From Prosthecodimorpha hirschii (GTDB lineage Bacteria; Pseudomonadota; Alphaproteobacteria; Rhizobiales; Ancalomicrobiaceae), in NCBI RefSeq assembly GCF_001305515.1, contig NZ_LJYW01000001.1:3352734-3416733 (forward strand): 64,000 bases of DNA, given 5' to 3'. Both the position numbers and the translations under genes were made by a program. Of this stretch, positions 1 to 8,966 are shown piece by piece (the first letter of the stretch is position 1; every line of letters begins with the position of its first letter). The notes under the pieces are model-generated. The model worked only from the letters and a program-made list of their open reading frames with translations. It did no database searches and was not told the origin of the DNA.

Positions 1-1
1 C

Positions 2-445
2 GGCGTCGACGAATGGCGCCGCGTCATCGATATCAACCTCGGCGGCGTGTTCTTCTGTCTGCGCGCCGAGATCCCGGCGATGCTCGCCGGCGGCGGCGGC
101 GCTATCGTCAACATCGGCTCGACCGCCTCGCTCGGCGGCGTCGCCGGCATGCCGGCCTATACGGCCGCCAAGCACGGGCTCCTCGGCCTGACCCGCGCCG
201 CCGCGCTCGACTATGCCGACCGCGGCATCCGCATCAACGCCGTCTGCCCCGGCTCCTTCCGCACGGCGATGAGCGAACGCCTGTTCGGCGACGCGCTCGA
301 CACGTCGATGGTCGCGACGACGCCGATGGGGCGGCTCGGCGGCCTCGACGAGATCGCCGCGGCCGTTCTCTTCCTGCTCTCGGATGCAGCCTCCTTCGTC
401 ACCGGCGCGGCCCTGCCGGTCGAGGGCGGCAAGCGCGCCCGGTGA
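2..445 (+). CDS. SDR family oxidoreductase (C-terminal part, cut by window edge)
   Basis: This is the downstream part of a short-chain dehydrogenase/reductase, an NAD(P)-dependent alcohol/ketone oxidoreductase. The frame is open from the window edge; the nucleotide-binding TGxxxGIG motif must lie outside. Visible are the NIGSTAS catalytic-serine segment, the active-site YTAAK (Y-x3-K), the INAVCPG segment and the classical ending VTGAALPVEGG. It ends 25 nt before the CoA ligase start, so the two are probably co-transcribed, and a role on a CoA-ester or hydroxyacid intermediate of the following pathway is inferred. The substrate cannot be read from the sequence. Confidence 0.88.
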   Translation, partial: GVDEWRRVIDINLGGVFFCLRAEIPAMLAGGGGAIVNIGSTASLGGVAGMPAYTAAKHGLLGLTRAAALDYADRGIRINAVCPGSFRTAMSERLFGDALDTSMVATTPMGRLGGLDEIAAAVLFLLSDAASFVTGAALPVEGGKRAR

Positions 446-470
446 GCACAACATCCGACGAGGACATCCC

Positions 471-2045
471 ATGGACGTGAGCGGCAACCAGACCGTACCC
501 GACCTCCTCCATCTCCAGGTCGATCGCCGGCCGAACGCCGAATTCCTGATCTTCGAGAACGATGCCGGCGCGGTGGTGTCCTTCACCTACCGGGCCTTCG
601 CCGAGCGGGTGAACCGGCTCGCCAACCATTTCGTCGCAAAAGGCATTCGGCCGGGCGATCGGGTCGCCATCATGGTGACCAACAGCCCCGAATTCCTCGT
701 CGCCTGGTTCGCCGCCAACCAGGCCGGCGCCGTGATGGTCCCCGTCAACGTGCTCTACTCGGCCGACGAACTGGCCTATCTCCTCGCCGATTCCGGCGCC
801 GCCGCCTTGGTCACGGAGCCGAAGTTCCTGGCGACGGTCGCCGAGGCCGGCGCCGCGGGCCTGCCGGACATCCGCATTCTCGCCAAGACGACCGCGGCGA
901 CATCCGGCTTCGTCACCCTGGCCGAGATCGAGGCCGCCGGCGACCCCGAGCGGCGCCCCGTCCGCGTCTCCCCCGACGATCCGGCGCAGATCATCTACAC
1001 CTCCGGCACGACGTCGCGGCCGAAGGGCGCGGTGATCGGCCATCGGGCCTCGGTGATCCAGGCGATCGCCACCGCGATGCTGTTCGGCATGAGCGAGCGG
1101 GAGCGTTCCTGCGTGGTGCTGCCGCTGTTCCACGTCAACGGCCAGTATGTCGGCACGCTGCCGACCCTTGCGGTCGGCGGCACCGTGGTGTTGCTCGAGG
1201 CCTTCAGCGCCCGCCGATACTGGGCCCAGGTGAAGGCGCATCGATGCACCTTCATGAGCATCGTGCCGATGCTGCTGCGCACGCTGCTGGCTCAGCCGCC
1301 GCGCGCCGACGACGCGGAGCACGATCTGCGCTTCTCCTTCTACGCCCTGCCCACCTCGGCGGAGGAATGGAGCGACTTCGAGCGTCGGTTCGGAGTCCGG
1401 CTGATCGAGGGATATGGACTGTCCGAGACGCTCGGCATCTGCACCTCCAACCCGCTCGTCCACGGCATCACCAAGCGCCACTGCATCGGCCTGCCGCTGC
1501 TCGGGCGCGAGGTGCGGATCGTCGACGACGCATTGCAGGACGTGCCGTTCGGGCAGACCGGCGCCATCGTGGTGCGCGGCGAGCCGCTGTTCTCCGGCTA
1601 TTGGGGCAACGCGGAAGCGACCGCCGCCTGCATGCGCGACGGCTGGTTCCTGACCGGCGACAACGGCCGCTTCGACGAGGACGGCTACCTGCACTTCTTC
1701 GACCGCTCCAAGGACGTGATCAAGCGCGCCGGCGAGAACATCGCCGCGAGCGAGGTCGAACGCGTCCTCAACGACCACCCGGCGGTGCTCGAATCGGCCG
1801 TGATCGGCGTCTTCGATCCGCTGCGCGACGAGGCGGTGAAGGCCTTCGTGGTGCGTCAGCCGGGGGCCACGGTCGGCGAGGATGACTTGCGCGACTGGTG
1901 CGCCCGCCGCCTGGCCAAGTTCAAGGTCCCGAGCTTCGTCGAGTTCCGCGACGAACTGCCGAAGACCTCGATCGGCAAGATCATGAAGTTCCAACTGCGC
2001 CACGAACAGGCCGCGTCCGCCGCCTCCGCCGCCTCCGCCGGCTAG
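471..2045 (+). CDS. AMP-forming acyl-CoA ligase, CaiC-like (carnitine/crotonobetaine-CoA ligase type)
   Basis: This 524-residue member of the ANL superfamily activates a carboxylic acid to its CoA thioester through an acyl-adenylate. Visible motifs are YTSGTTSRPKG near residues 176-186, GYGLSE near 313, TGD near 396 and the C-terminal catalytic lysine in TSIGKIMK near 503. Mid-protein text such as FSARRYWAQV and RFGVRL closely recalls E. coli CaiC from memory, so a betaine-like or short branched acid is a possible substrate; that is inference. An ATG 87 nt upstream lies inside the SDR gene, so the ATG after GAGGACATCCC was chosen. It probably primes the substrate for the acyl-CoA dehydrogenase and MaoC hydratases downstream. 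Confidence 0.9.
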   Translation: MDVSGNQTVPDLLHLQVDRRPNAEFLIFENDAGAVVSFTYRAFAERVNRLANHFVAKGIRPGDRVAIMVTNSPEFLVAWFAANQAGAVMVPVNVLYSADELAYLLADSGAAALVTEPKFLATVAEAGAAGLPDIRILAKTTAATSGFVTLAEIEAAGDPERRPVRVSPDDPAQIIYTSGTTSRPKGAVIGHRASVIQAIATAMLFGMSERERSCVVLPLFHVNGQYVGTLPTLAVGGTVVLLEAFSARRYWAQVKAHRCTFMSIVPMLLRTLLAQPPRADDAEHDLRFSFYALPTSAEEWSDFERRFGVRLIEGYGLSETLGICTSNPLVHGITKRHCIGLPLLGREVRIVDDALQDVPFGQTGAIVVRGEPLFSGYWGNAEATAACMRDGWFLTGDNGRFDEDGYLHFFDRSKDVIKRAGENIAASEVERVLNDHPAVLESAVIGVFDPLRDEAVKAFVVRQPGATVGEDDLRDWCARRLAKFKVPSFVEFRDELPKTSIGKIMKFQLRHEQAASAASAASAG

Positions 2046-2170
2046 CCCGCTCGCCTCTCGACAGGACCCTTGCGCGCCGCACGGCGACCGTCCGGCGCGC
2101 CGACGGACCGTGCCCGCGCGATGGCGCGACCGCCCCTGAAAGACCGCGGAAATCCGCCTCGGACGGGCCG

Positions 2171-2199
2171 TTGACACACCTGGTACGGCCCTATATACG
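2171..2199 (+). promoter_or_regulatory. Candidate sigma-70 promoter for the acyl-CoA dehydrogenase/E1-E2-E3 operon
   Basis: TTGACA at 2171-2176 is followed after 17 bp by TATACG at 2194-2199, in a locally AT-rich stretch that contrasts with its surroundings. The next start codon is at 2288. The stretch continues with AAATAAATTATACTGACTAG, which could hold an operator. The 242-nt gap after the CoA ligase stop contains no recognisable gene, so a separate transcription start is plausible. Confidence 0.5.
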
Positions 2200-2287
2200 C
2201 TCAAGAAATAAATTATACTGACTAGTATGTCCTGCCCTGAAGCCCTCTCCTGCGAGGCTCCGGGCGGACCATCCTGGAGGGACGGCT

Positions 2288-3451
2288 GTGGATTTCGCCT
2301 TCACCGAGGATCAGATCGCGCTGCAGAATCTGGTCCGCAAGTTCGTCGAGAAGGAGATGCCCAAGTCCGCGGTGGCGGCCTGGGATCGCGACGGCGAATT
2401 TCCCGCGCGCCTGCTCGACCAGATGGCGGAGATCGGCCTGATGGGCGCCTCGATCCCGGAGGAATACGGCGGTTCGGGCGGCGGCGTCGTCGAGGAGACG
2501 ATCGTCCTCGAAGAACTCGCCCGCCATTCCTCGACCGTGGCGCTCGCCTACGGGCTCGACATCTCCTTCGGCGCCGTCACCATCGAGCGCCACGGCTCGG
2601 AGGAGCAGAAGCGCCGTTTCCTGCCCGAGATCGCGGCTGGCGCCTGCCACTTCGCCCTGTCGCTGACCGAACCCGACGGCGGCACCGACATCCTCGGCGC
2701 CATGAAGACCGTCGCGCGCCGCGACGGCGACGACTACATCATCGACGGCGTCAAGGTCTTCACGACCGGGATCAACATCGCCTCCTGGCTCTTCGTCGTC
2801 GCTCGCACCAGCCGGGATCCCGACAAGCCGTCGCGTGGCCTGACCGTGTTCCTGGTGCACAAGGACACGCCCGGGATCTCGTGGAGCAAGATCGACAAGC
2901 TCGGCTCGCGCTTCCTGCATTCCTTCGAGGTCGTCTACGACAATGTCCGCGTCCCCGCCTCGGCGATCGTCGGCGTGGAGGGTCGCGGCTGGCACGCCAT
3001 CCTCGACACGCTGAACAACGAGCGGATCTTCATCGCCGCGACCTGTCTCGGTCTCGGTCAGGGCGCCTACGAGGACGCCAACGGCTATGCCAAGGAACGG
3101 CGGGCCTACGGACGGCCGATCGGCGCGTTCCAGGCGGTGCAGCACCAGCTCGCCGACAGCCTGACCGAACTCGAGCTCGCGCGCCTCATGACCTACAAGG
3201 CCGCCTGGATGCAGGACCGCGGCGAGGACTGCTCGCTGCCCGCGGCGATGGCGAAATACTTCGCCTCCGAGGCCGCCTTCCGCACCACCGATCGCGGCAT
3301 GCGGGTGCTCGCCGGCTACGGCTTCACCACCGAATACGGCATGCAGCGCTACTACCGCGACATCCGCCAGCTGATTTTCGCGCCGATCACCAACGAGATG
3401 ACCCGCAACTTCATCGCCCAGGTCGGCTGCGGCCTGCCGCGCTCCTACTGA
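2288..3451 (+). CDS. Acyl-CoA dehydrogenase
   Basis: This 387-residue flavoprotein matches the usual family length and would introduce an alpha,beta double bond into an acyl-CoA, passing electrons to ETF. The N-terminal helical domain begins DFAFTEDQ; the middle domain has the flavin/substrate segment FALSLTEPDGGTD near 122-134; the C-terminal domain has RRAYGRPIGAFQAVQHQ near 273-289. The MCAD-type catalytic Glu (YEGT) is absent: the equivalent segment reads FAPITNEM. A Glu in NNER near 240 is at the place used by isovaleryl-CoA dehydrogenase-like enzymes, which suggests a branched or short substrate (inference). The GTG start follows a GGAGGG site. Confidence 0.92.
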   Translation: MDFAFTEDQIALQNLVRKFVEKEMPKSAVAAWDRDGEFPARLLDQMAEIGLMGASIPEEYGGSGGGVVEETIVLEELARHSSTVALAYGLDISFGAVTIERHGSEEQKRRFLPEIAAGACHFALSLTEPDGGTDILGAMKTVARRDGDDYIIDGVKVFTTGINIASWLFVVARTSRDPDKPSRGLTVFLVHKDTPGISWSKIDKLGSRFLHSFEVVYDNVRVPASAIVGVEGRGWHAILDTLNNERIFIAATCLGLGQGAYEDANGYAKERRAYGRPIGAFQAVQHQLADSLTELELARLMTYKAAWMQDRGEDCSLPAAMAKYFASEAAFRTTDRGMRVLAGYGFTTEYGMQRYYRDIRQLIFAPITNEMTRNFIAQVGCGLPRSY

Positions 3452-3460
3452 GGTCGCTCC

Positions 3461-4414
3461 ATGTACGATGCGCCGCTCGACCTTTACGCCCGCATGATGC
3501 TGATCCGGGCCTGCGAGACGCAACTCAACGACGTCTTCGCCCGCAACCTGTTTCCCGGCTACATCCATTCCTATCTCGGCCAGGAGGCCTGCGCGGTCGG
3601 CGTCTGCTCGCTGCTCGGCGACGGCGACAAGGTGGTGTCGACCCATCGCGGTCGCGGCCACTACCTCGCCAAGGGCATGGCCCTGCGCCCGATGATGGCC
3701 GAGATGTTCGGCCGTGCGTCGGGCATCTGCGGCGGCCGGGCCGGCGAGATGCACGCCGCCGATCCGGCGATCGGCGTCCTGGGCGGCAACGGCATCGTCG
3801 GCGCCGGCCTGCCGATCGGCGCCGGCGCGGCGCTGGGCATGCAGCTCGACGGGGCCGGCGCGGTGGCCGTCGCCTTCTTCGGCGAGGGCGCCAGCAACAA
3901 CGGCGCCTTCGCCGAAACCCTGAACGTCGCCGCCGCCTGGCGCCTGCCCCTGCTGCTCGTCTGCGAGAACAATCTCTATGCCGAGATGACGCCTTTCGCC
4001 GACACCGTCGCCCAACCGCGGGTGGCGGCCCGCGCCGCCGGCTACGGGCTGCCCGGGGAGACCGTCGACGGCAACGACGTCTTTGCCGTGCGCGACGCCA
4101 CGGCGCGCGCCTTGGCGCGGGCCCGTGCCGGTGACGGGCCGACACTGCTCGAACTCGAAACCTACCGCTGGGGCGGCCATTTCGAGGGCGACCCCAAGAA
4201 ATACCGCAGCCGCGACGAGGAGGCGGCGTGGAAGGCGCGCTGCCCGGTCGCCCGCCTGCGCGCCGTCCTTCTCGCCGGATCAGACGCCGACGCCGCGCGG
4301 CTCGACGCCATCGACGCGGCGGCCGAGGCGGGGGTCGCCGAGGCGATCCGCTTCGCCCTCGACAGCCCGCTGCCGGAACCGGAACGCGCGCTCGACCATG
4401 TCTACGCGGCTTGA
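3461..4414 (+). CDS. 2-oxoacid/acetoin dehydrogenase E1 component, alpha subunit
   Basis: This is the thiamine-diphosphate-dependent E1 alpha subunit, 317 residues, typical for AcoA/PdhA-type proteins. Segments THRGRGHYLAKG (about 60-71) and GGRAGEMHAAD are characteristic, and the ThDP/Mg motif runs from GEGASNNGAF to VCENN near 141-171. With E1 beta it decarboxylates a 2-oxoacid (or cleaves acetoin) and transfers the acyl group to lipoyl-E2. It lies 9 nt after the acyl-CoA dehydrogenase and 10 nt before E1 beta, so one operon is likely. The true 2-oxo substrate is unknown. Confidence 0.9.
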   Translation: MYDAPLDLYARMMLIRACETQLNDVFARNLFPGYIHSYLGQEACAVGVCSLLGDGDKVVSTHRGRGHYLAKGMALRPMMAEMFGRASGICGGRAGEMHAADPAIGVLGGNGIVGAGLPIGAGAALGMQLDGAGAVAVAFFGEGASNNGAFAETLNVAAAWRLPLLLVCENNLYAEMTPFADTVAQPRVAARAAGYGLPGETVDGNDVFAVRDATARALARARAGDGPTLLELETYRWGGHFEGDPKKYRSRDEEAAWKARCPVARLRAVLLAGSDADAARLDAIDAAAEAGVAEAIRFALDSPLPEPERALDHVYAA

Positions 4415-4424
4415 GGGGCGCCCC

Positions 4425-5399
4425 ATGACAACCAAGACCTACTGTTGGGCGATCATCGACGCGATCCGGGAGGAAATGGCCCGTGACGACCGCGTCCTGC
4501 TCCTCGGCGAGGATGTCGGCGCCGCCGGCGGTGCCTTCGGCGCGTCCCGCGGGCTCTTCGACACCTTCGGGCCGGCCCGCGTGCGCGACACGCCGATCAG
4601 CGAGGAGATCATCGTCGGCCTCGGCGTCGGCGCGGCGATGACCGGCCGCCGGCCGATCGTCGAGATCATGTTCATGGACTTCTTCGGTCTCTGCCTCGAC
4701 CAGATCGCCAATCAGGCGGCCAAGACGCGCTATCTCTACGGCGGCATGTTCTCGATGCCGCTCGTCATCCGCACCTCGGTCGCGGTGGAGATGGGCATCG
4801 GCCCGCACCATTCGCAGTCGCTCGAGAGCTGGGTCGGCCACGTCCCCGGGCTCAAGGTGGTGATGCCGTCGACCCCGCGCGACGCCAAGGGCCTGCTCAA
4901 ATCGGCCATTCGCGACGAGGATCCGGTGATCTTCATCGAACACCTCGCCCTGCACCGGATGAAGGAGGAGATCGAGGACGGCGAAGTGCTGATCCCGATC
5001 GGCAAGGCCGACATCAAGCGACCGGGCCGCGACGTGACCGTGGTGGCGACCGGCCTGATGGTCGGAAAGGCGCTCGCCGCTGCCGAGATCCTCGCCGCCG
5101 AGGGCATCGAGATCGAGGTGATCGATCCGCGCACCATCAGCCCCCTCGACATCGACACCATCCTGGCCTCGGTCGCCAAGACCAACCGGGCCATCGTCGT
5201 CACCGCGTCGCTGAAGCCCTTCGGCTTCGGCTCGGAGGTGGCCGCGCAGATCATGCAGCACGGCTTCTTCGACCTCGACGCCCCGGTCGTGCGATTGGCC
5301 CCGCCCTTCACCCCGACGCCGTTCGGCAAGGGGTTCGAGGACTTCCTCAATCCGACCGCCGACAAGATCGTCGCGGCGGTTCGCGAACTTCTGGCCTGA
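4425..5399 (+). CDS. 2-oxoacid/acetoin dehydrogenase E1 component, beta subunit
   Basis: This 324-residue transketolase-like E1 beta subunit pairs with the preceding alpha subunit. Recognisable segments are RVLLLGEDVG near 23-32, TPISEEIIVGLGVGAAM near 54-70, GPHHSQSLESW near 126-136 and the C-terminal domain segment VVATGLMVGKALAAAEIL. It lies 10 nt after E1 alpha and 10 nt before E2. The frame stays open upstream inside E1 alpha, but the ATG at 4425, after TTGAGGGGCGCC, gives the standard N-terminus and length. Confidence 0.91.
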   Translation: MTTKTYCWAIIDAIREEMARDDRVLLLGEDVGAAGGAFGASRGLFDTFGPARVRDTPISEEIIVGLGVGAAMTGRRPIVEIMFMDFFGLCLDQIANQAAKTRYLYGGMFSMPLVIRTSVAVEMGIGPHHSQSLESWVGHVPGLKVVMPSTPRDAKGLLKSAIRDEDPVIFIEHLALHRMKEEIEDGEVLIPIGKADIKRPGRDVTVVATGLMVGKALAAAEILAAEGIEIEVIDPRTISPLDIDTILASVAKTNRAIVVTASLKPFGFGSEVAAQIMQHGFFDLDAPVVRLAPPFTPTPFGKGFEDFLNPTADKIVAAVRELLA

Positions 5400-5409
5400 G
5401 GAGCGACCG

Positions 5410-6723
5410 ATGGCGCATGCGATCGCGATCCCCAAGTTGGGTCTGACCATGACCGACTGCACGCTCCGCAGCTGGGAGAAGGCGGACGGCGAGAAGGTGA
5501 CCGAGGGCGAGACGCTCTACACCATCGAAACCGAGAAGATCACCTCGGAGATCCAGGCGGACCGCGACGGCTATCTCGAACGCGCCGCGGCCGTCGACAC
5601 GGTCTGCGCCGTCGGCGCGCGGATCGGCTGGCTTCACGACACGGCCGGCGCGGTCGGCCGGGGCGCCTCCGCGACCGATACGGCATCGGCGGCCCCGGCG
5701 CCGATCGCGGCCCCGGTCCCGGCCCCGGTCCCGGCCGACGCCGACGCGGGGGCCGAGACCGGCGCGGCCGCGCCGCTCTCGCTGCGCGCCGTCGCGGCCG
5801 ACGGCACCCGGCTGCTGGTGTCGCCCATCGCCCGTCGCCTCGCCGCGGCGCGGGGCCTGGACCTTTCCGGCATTGTCGGCAGCGGTCCCGGCGGGGCGAT
5901 CCTGCGCCGCGACGTCGAAACCGCCGCGCCGGCCCCGGCCGCGTCCCGCGCGAGCGGCGCTGACCCGCGCCCGGTCCCCGCTCCGGTCCCTGCCCGGGCC
6001 GCCATCGCGCGCGATGCCGGAGACCGCGTCGCCGCCCGCCGGCCGCTCGACGGCATGCGCCGGACCATTGCCGAGACGATGATGCGCAGCCTGTCGACCA
6101 GCGCCCAGATGACCGGCTTCGCTCGGGTCGATATGGGGGAGGCGATGCGCCTGCGCGCCGCGTGTCTGGCAAGCGAAGCCGAGTTCGGCGTTCGCGTCAC
6201 CTGGACCGACATCGTGCTGAAGGCCGCCGCGGTGGCGCTGCGGGCGGTGCCGGCGCTGAACCGCGCCATCGTCGGCGACGAGGTCGTGGAATGGGCCTGC
6301 GTCGACATCGGCCTCGCCGTCGCCCTCGACGACGGGCTGATCGTCCCGGTGCTGCGCGACGTCGACACCAAGTCGATCGCCGAGATCGCCCGCGAGCGGC
6401 GCGACCTCGTCGACCGCGCCCGGACCGGACGTCTCCGCCGGCACGAGATCGAAGGGGCGACCTTCACCCTCTCGAATTTCGGCTCCTACGACGGCGACTT
6501 CGAGACCCCCATCCTGCAGCCGCCCCAGTCCGCGCTGCTCGGCATCGGCCGCATCGCCGACGAGGCGGTGGTGCGCGACGGCCTCGTCGTCGCCCGGCCG
6601 ACGATGATGCTGAGCCTGACCTTCGATCATCGTCTGATCGACGGGGCCGTCGCCGGCCGCTTCCGCTCGAAACTGCGCGCCTTCCTGGAGGACCCCATGC
6701 TGCTCGCCGCGAGACTGCGCTGA
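5410..6723 (+). CDS. Dihydrolipoamide acyltransferase (E2) of a 2-oxoacid dehydrogenase complex
   Basis: This 437-residue E2 has three parts: an N-terminal lipoyl domain with the modified lysine in ETEKITSE (about residue 43), an Ala/Pro-rich linker, a peripheral-subunit-binding domain (about 134-171, starting LLVSPIARRLAA), and the acyltransferase core with the active-site HRLIDGA near 407-413. It transfers the acyl group from lipoamide to CoA. One lipoyl domain, as seen here, is usual for acetoin, branched-chain or alphaproteobacterial pyruvate complexes. The stop overlaps the next start (TGATG), so translation is likely coupled. Confidence 0.92.
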   Translation: MAHAIAIPKLGLTMTDCTLRSWEKADGEKVTEGETLYTIETEKITSEIQADRDGYLERAAAVDTVCAVGARIGWLHDTAGAVGRGASATDTASAAPAPIAAPVPAPVPADADAGAETGAAAPLSLRAVAADGTRLLVSPIARRLAAARGLDLSGIVGSGPGGAILRRDVETAAPAPAASRASGADPRPVPAPVPARAAIARDAGDRVAARRPLDGMRRTIAETMMRSLSTSAQMTGFARVDMGEAMRLRAACLASEAEFGVRVTWTDIVLKAAAVALRAVPALNRAIVGDEVVEWACVDIGLAVALDDGLIVPVLRDVDTKSIAEIARERRDLVDRARTGRLRRHEIEGATFTLSNFGSYDGDFETPILQPPQSALLGIGRIADEAVVRDGLVVARPTMMLSLTFDHRLIDGAVAGRFRSKLRAFLEDPMLLAARLR

Positions 6724-7136
6724 TGGTCGACCCGCTGACGACCTTCGAGGCCGCCGAGATCGGCCGCCCGCTGCGCGAGGGCCACATCCGGCTGACCCAG
6801 GCCGATGTCGACGCCTTCTGTGCCCTCCTCGGCTACGACGACCCGGCCTATCGCGCCGATGCCCCCGGCGGACCGGTCGCGCCGACCTCGATGGGCCTCA
6901 CCTTCGGCCTGCGCCTGGGCTGGGAGGCGGACGTTTTTCCGCCCGGCGCCATCCGGGTGGGCGACCGCAACCGCTACGGCGTCCCGGCCCGTCCGGGCGA
7001 CGATCTGACCACGGTGCTGACCATCACGGCGCGCTTCGTTCGTCGCGAACGCAAGTTCCTCGAATACGAGATGGTCACCCGGAACCGGACGGGCGACCTC
7101 GTCTGTTCCGTCGCCTTCACCGCCATCGTTCCGTGA
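6723..7136 (+). CDS. MaoC-like / FAS1-type hot-dog dehydratase
   Basis: This 137-residue single hot-dog domain protein resembles the MaoC / FAS1-dehydratase N-terminal group (start FEAAEIGRPLREGHIRLTQ; middle GDRNRYGVPARPGDDL). Such domains hydrate enoyl-CoA or dehydrate hydroxyacyl-CoA, often as heterodimers of one catalytic and one structural domain. The clear hydratase motif is in the following gene, so this one may be the non-catalytic partner. It shares one nucleotide with the E2 stop and sits just upstream of the second MaoC gene. Confidence 0.8.
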   Translation: MVDPLTTFEAAEIGRPLREGHIRLTQADVDAFCALLGYDDPAYRADAPGGPVAPTSMGLTFGLRLGWEADVFPPGAIRVGDRNRYGVPARPGDDLTTVLTITARFVRRERKFLEYEMVTRNRTGDLVCSVAFTAIVP

Positions 7137-7144
7137 GGCCCGCC

Positions 7145-7546
7145 ATGACCCGACCGGCCCCCTCGCTGCCCACCGCCGAGATCGCGATCTCCCAAGACCT
7201 GATCGACGGCTACGCCGCCGTGTCGGGCGACTTCAACCCGGTCCACGTCGACCGCGCCTTCGGCGCCGCCTCGGCCTTCGGCTCGACCATCGCCCATGGC
7301 TGCCTGCCGATGGAGCCGATCTTCATGGCGCTCCAGCGCTGGCTGGGCGTTCCGGCGCTGCCGCCGGGATCCACCATGGACCTGCGCTATCACCGCCCGT
7401 CGCGCCCCGGCGACGTCATCCGTCTCGACGCCGCGACCCCGGAGGCCGACCCCGGCGGCGGTACCCGCATCCCCTTCGCCTGCCTGAACCAGGCCGGCGA
7501 GAAGGTCATCGAGGGCGTCGCCGTCCTGCCCGCGGCTGTGGGGTGA
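7145..7546 (+). CDS. MaoC-like enoyl-CoA hydratase
   Basis: This 133-residue hot-dog hydratase carries the (R)-hydratase motif: YAAVSGDFNPVHVD (about 22-35) contains the Asp and His dyad that activates water. It probably works with the preceding half-size MaoC protein on the enoyl-CoA made by the acyl-CoA dehydrogenase. The ATG at 7145 has GAGG 6 nt upstream; a GTG at 7133 overlapping the previous stop is an alternative. The E3 gene starts directly after its stop. Confidence 0.85.
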   Translation: MTRPAPSLPTAEIAISQDLIDGYAAVSGDFNPVHVDRAFGAASAFGSTIAHGCLPMEPIFMALQRWLGVPALPPGSTMDLRYHRPSRPGDVIRLDAATPEADPGGGTRIPFACLNQAGEKVIEGVAVLPAAVG

Positions 7547-7547
7547 C

Positions 7548-8966
7548 ATGACCGAGATACGCACCCTCCTGGTGGTCGGCGGCGGCATCGGCGGCTACAC
7601 AGCCGCGATCCGCGCCGCCCGCGCCGGTCTCGCGGTCACGCTGGTGGAGGACGGCCCCCTCGGCGGCACCTGCCTCAATGTCGGCTGCATTCCCTCCAAG
7701 AGCCTGCTCGGGTCGGCCGCCGCGCATGCCGACCGGGTCGGCCGATCGGCCGGTCGCGCCGATCTCGCGCCGATCATGGCGCGCAAGACCGCCGCGGTCG
7801 CCCGCCTCGTCGGCGGCGTCCAGACGCTGATCCGCCGCAATCGCATCGACCACGTCGCCGAGCGCGCCGAACTGCTCGGCCCCGGCCGTCTGCGTCTTGC
7901 CGGCTCGGGCCGAGTCCTCGTCGCCGATGCGGTGATCCTGGCGACCGGCTCGCGGCCGGCACGGCCGGCGATCCCCGGTCTCGAGCTTCCCGGAGTGCTC
8001 GACAGCGACGCGGCGATCGCGCTCGACACGGTGCCGGAACGGCTCCTCGTGCTCGGCGGCGGCGTCATCGGCATGGAACTGGCGCAGGTCTTCGCCGATC
8101 TCGGGGCGCGGGTGGCGGTGGTCGAGAGGGCCGAACGCATCCTGCCCGGAGAGGACGCCGGCGCGGTCGCCGTCCTCGCGGCCGCGATGCGCCGACGCGG
8201 CGTCGCCGTGACGACGGGCGCCACCGTCGAACGCCTCGCACGGCGCGACGGCGCGCTGGTCGCCACCCTGACGGACGCCGCCGGCGCGGCGCGCGAGGTC
8301 GTCGCCGATCGGGTGTTGGTGGCGGTCGGCCGGGTACCGGAGACCGGCGTCCTCGGCGACGATCCGCTCGGCCTCCGCGGACCCGGCGGCGTCATCACCG
8401 TCGACGATCACGGCCGCACCCGGACGCCCGGCATCTTCGCCGTCGGCGACGTCTGCGGCGGGCCGCAACTCGCCCACAAGGCCGCCGCAGAGGCGGAGGT
8501 TGCGGTGGCGACCCTGCTCGGCCGGCCGGCCAGCCGGTCCGGCCGTGTCGTCCCGCGCGCCGTCTACACCACGCCGGAGATCGCCGCCGTCGGTCTCGAT
8601 GCCGCCACCGCGCGGACGCGCGGACCGGTGAAGGTCGGCCGCTTTCCCTTCTCCGCCAACGGACGGGCGATCGCGGGCGGCCACGACGACGGCTTCGTGG
8701 AGATCGTCGCCGACGCGGTCGACGAACAGATTCTCGGCATCGTCATGGTCGGCCACGGCGTCACCGAACTGCTCGGCGAGGCGACACTGGCGGTTCAGAT
8801 GGAGCTCACGCTCGCCGCGCTCGCCGAGACCGTCCACGCCCACCCGACCCTGTCGGAGGCGCTCGCCGAGGCGGCCCACGACGCCCGCGACGGCGGTGCG
8901 ATCCACCTGCCGCCGCGCCCCCGCACCGGCGGCGAGACCGCGGTCGCCGGGGCGGCGCACCCATAG
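7548..8966 (+). CDS. lpdA: Dihydrolipoamide dehydrogenase (E3)
   Basis: This 472-residue FAD disulphide oxidoreductase reoxidises dihydrolipoamide of the E2 encoded upstream, passing electrons to NAD. Visible are an N-terminal FAD motif (VVGGGIGG, 10-16), the redox-active disulphide in GGTCLNVGCIPSKSL (about 39-53), an NAD motif LGGGVIGMEL (169-178), FAVGDVCGG, and the C-terminal interface segment HAHPTLSEA with the catalytic His. The MaoC pair lies between E2 and E3, an uncommon order. This is the last gene of the run; the 150 nt after it hold nothing recognisable. Confidence 0.93.
   Translation: MTEIRTLLVVGGGIGGYTAAIRAARAGLAVTLVEDGPLGGTCLNVGCIPSKSLLGSAAAHADRVGRSAGRADLAPIMARKTAAVARLVGGVQTLIRRNRIDHVAERAELLGPGRLRLAGSGRVLVADAVILATGSRPARPAIPGLELPGVLDSDAAIALDTVPERLLVLGGGVIGMELAQVFADLGARVAVVERAERILPGEDAGAVAVLAAAMRRRGVAVTTGATVERLARRDGALVATLTDAAGAAREVVADRVLVAVGRVPETGVLGDDPLGLRGPGGVITVDDHGRTRTPGIFAVGDVCGGPQLAHKAAAEAEVAVATLLGRPASRSGRVVPRAVYTTPEIAAVGLDAATARTRGPVKVGRFPFSANGRAIAGGHDDGFVEIVADAVDEQILGIVMVGHGVTELLGEATLAVQMELTLAALAETVHAHPTLSEALAEAAHDARDGGAIHLPPRPRTGGETAVAGAAHP

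Noticed and set aside
399-2204. A 601-codon antisense frame over the CaiC-like ligase
   Set aside because: Shadow of the ligase gene; composition is biased and no start region or motif supports it.
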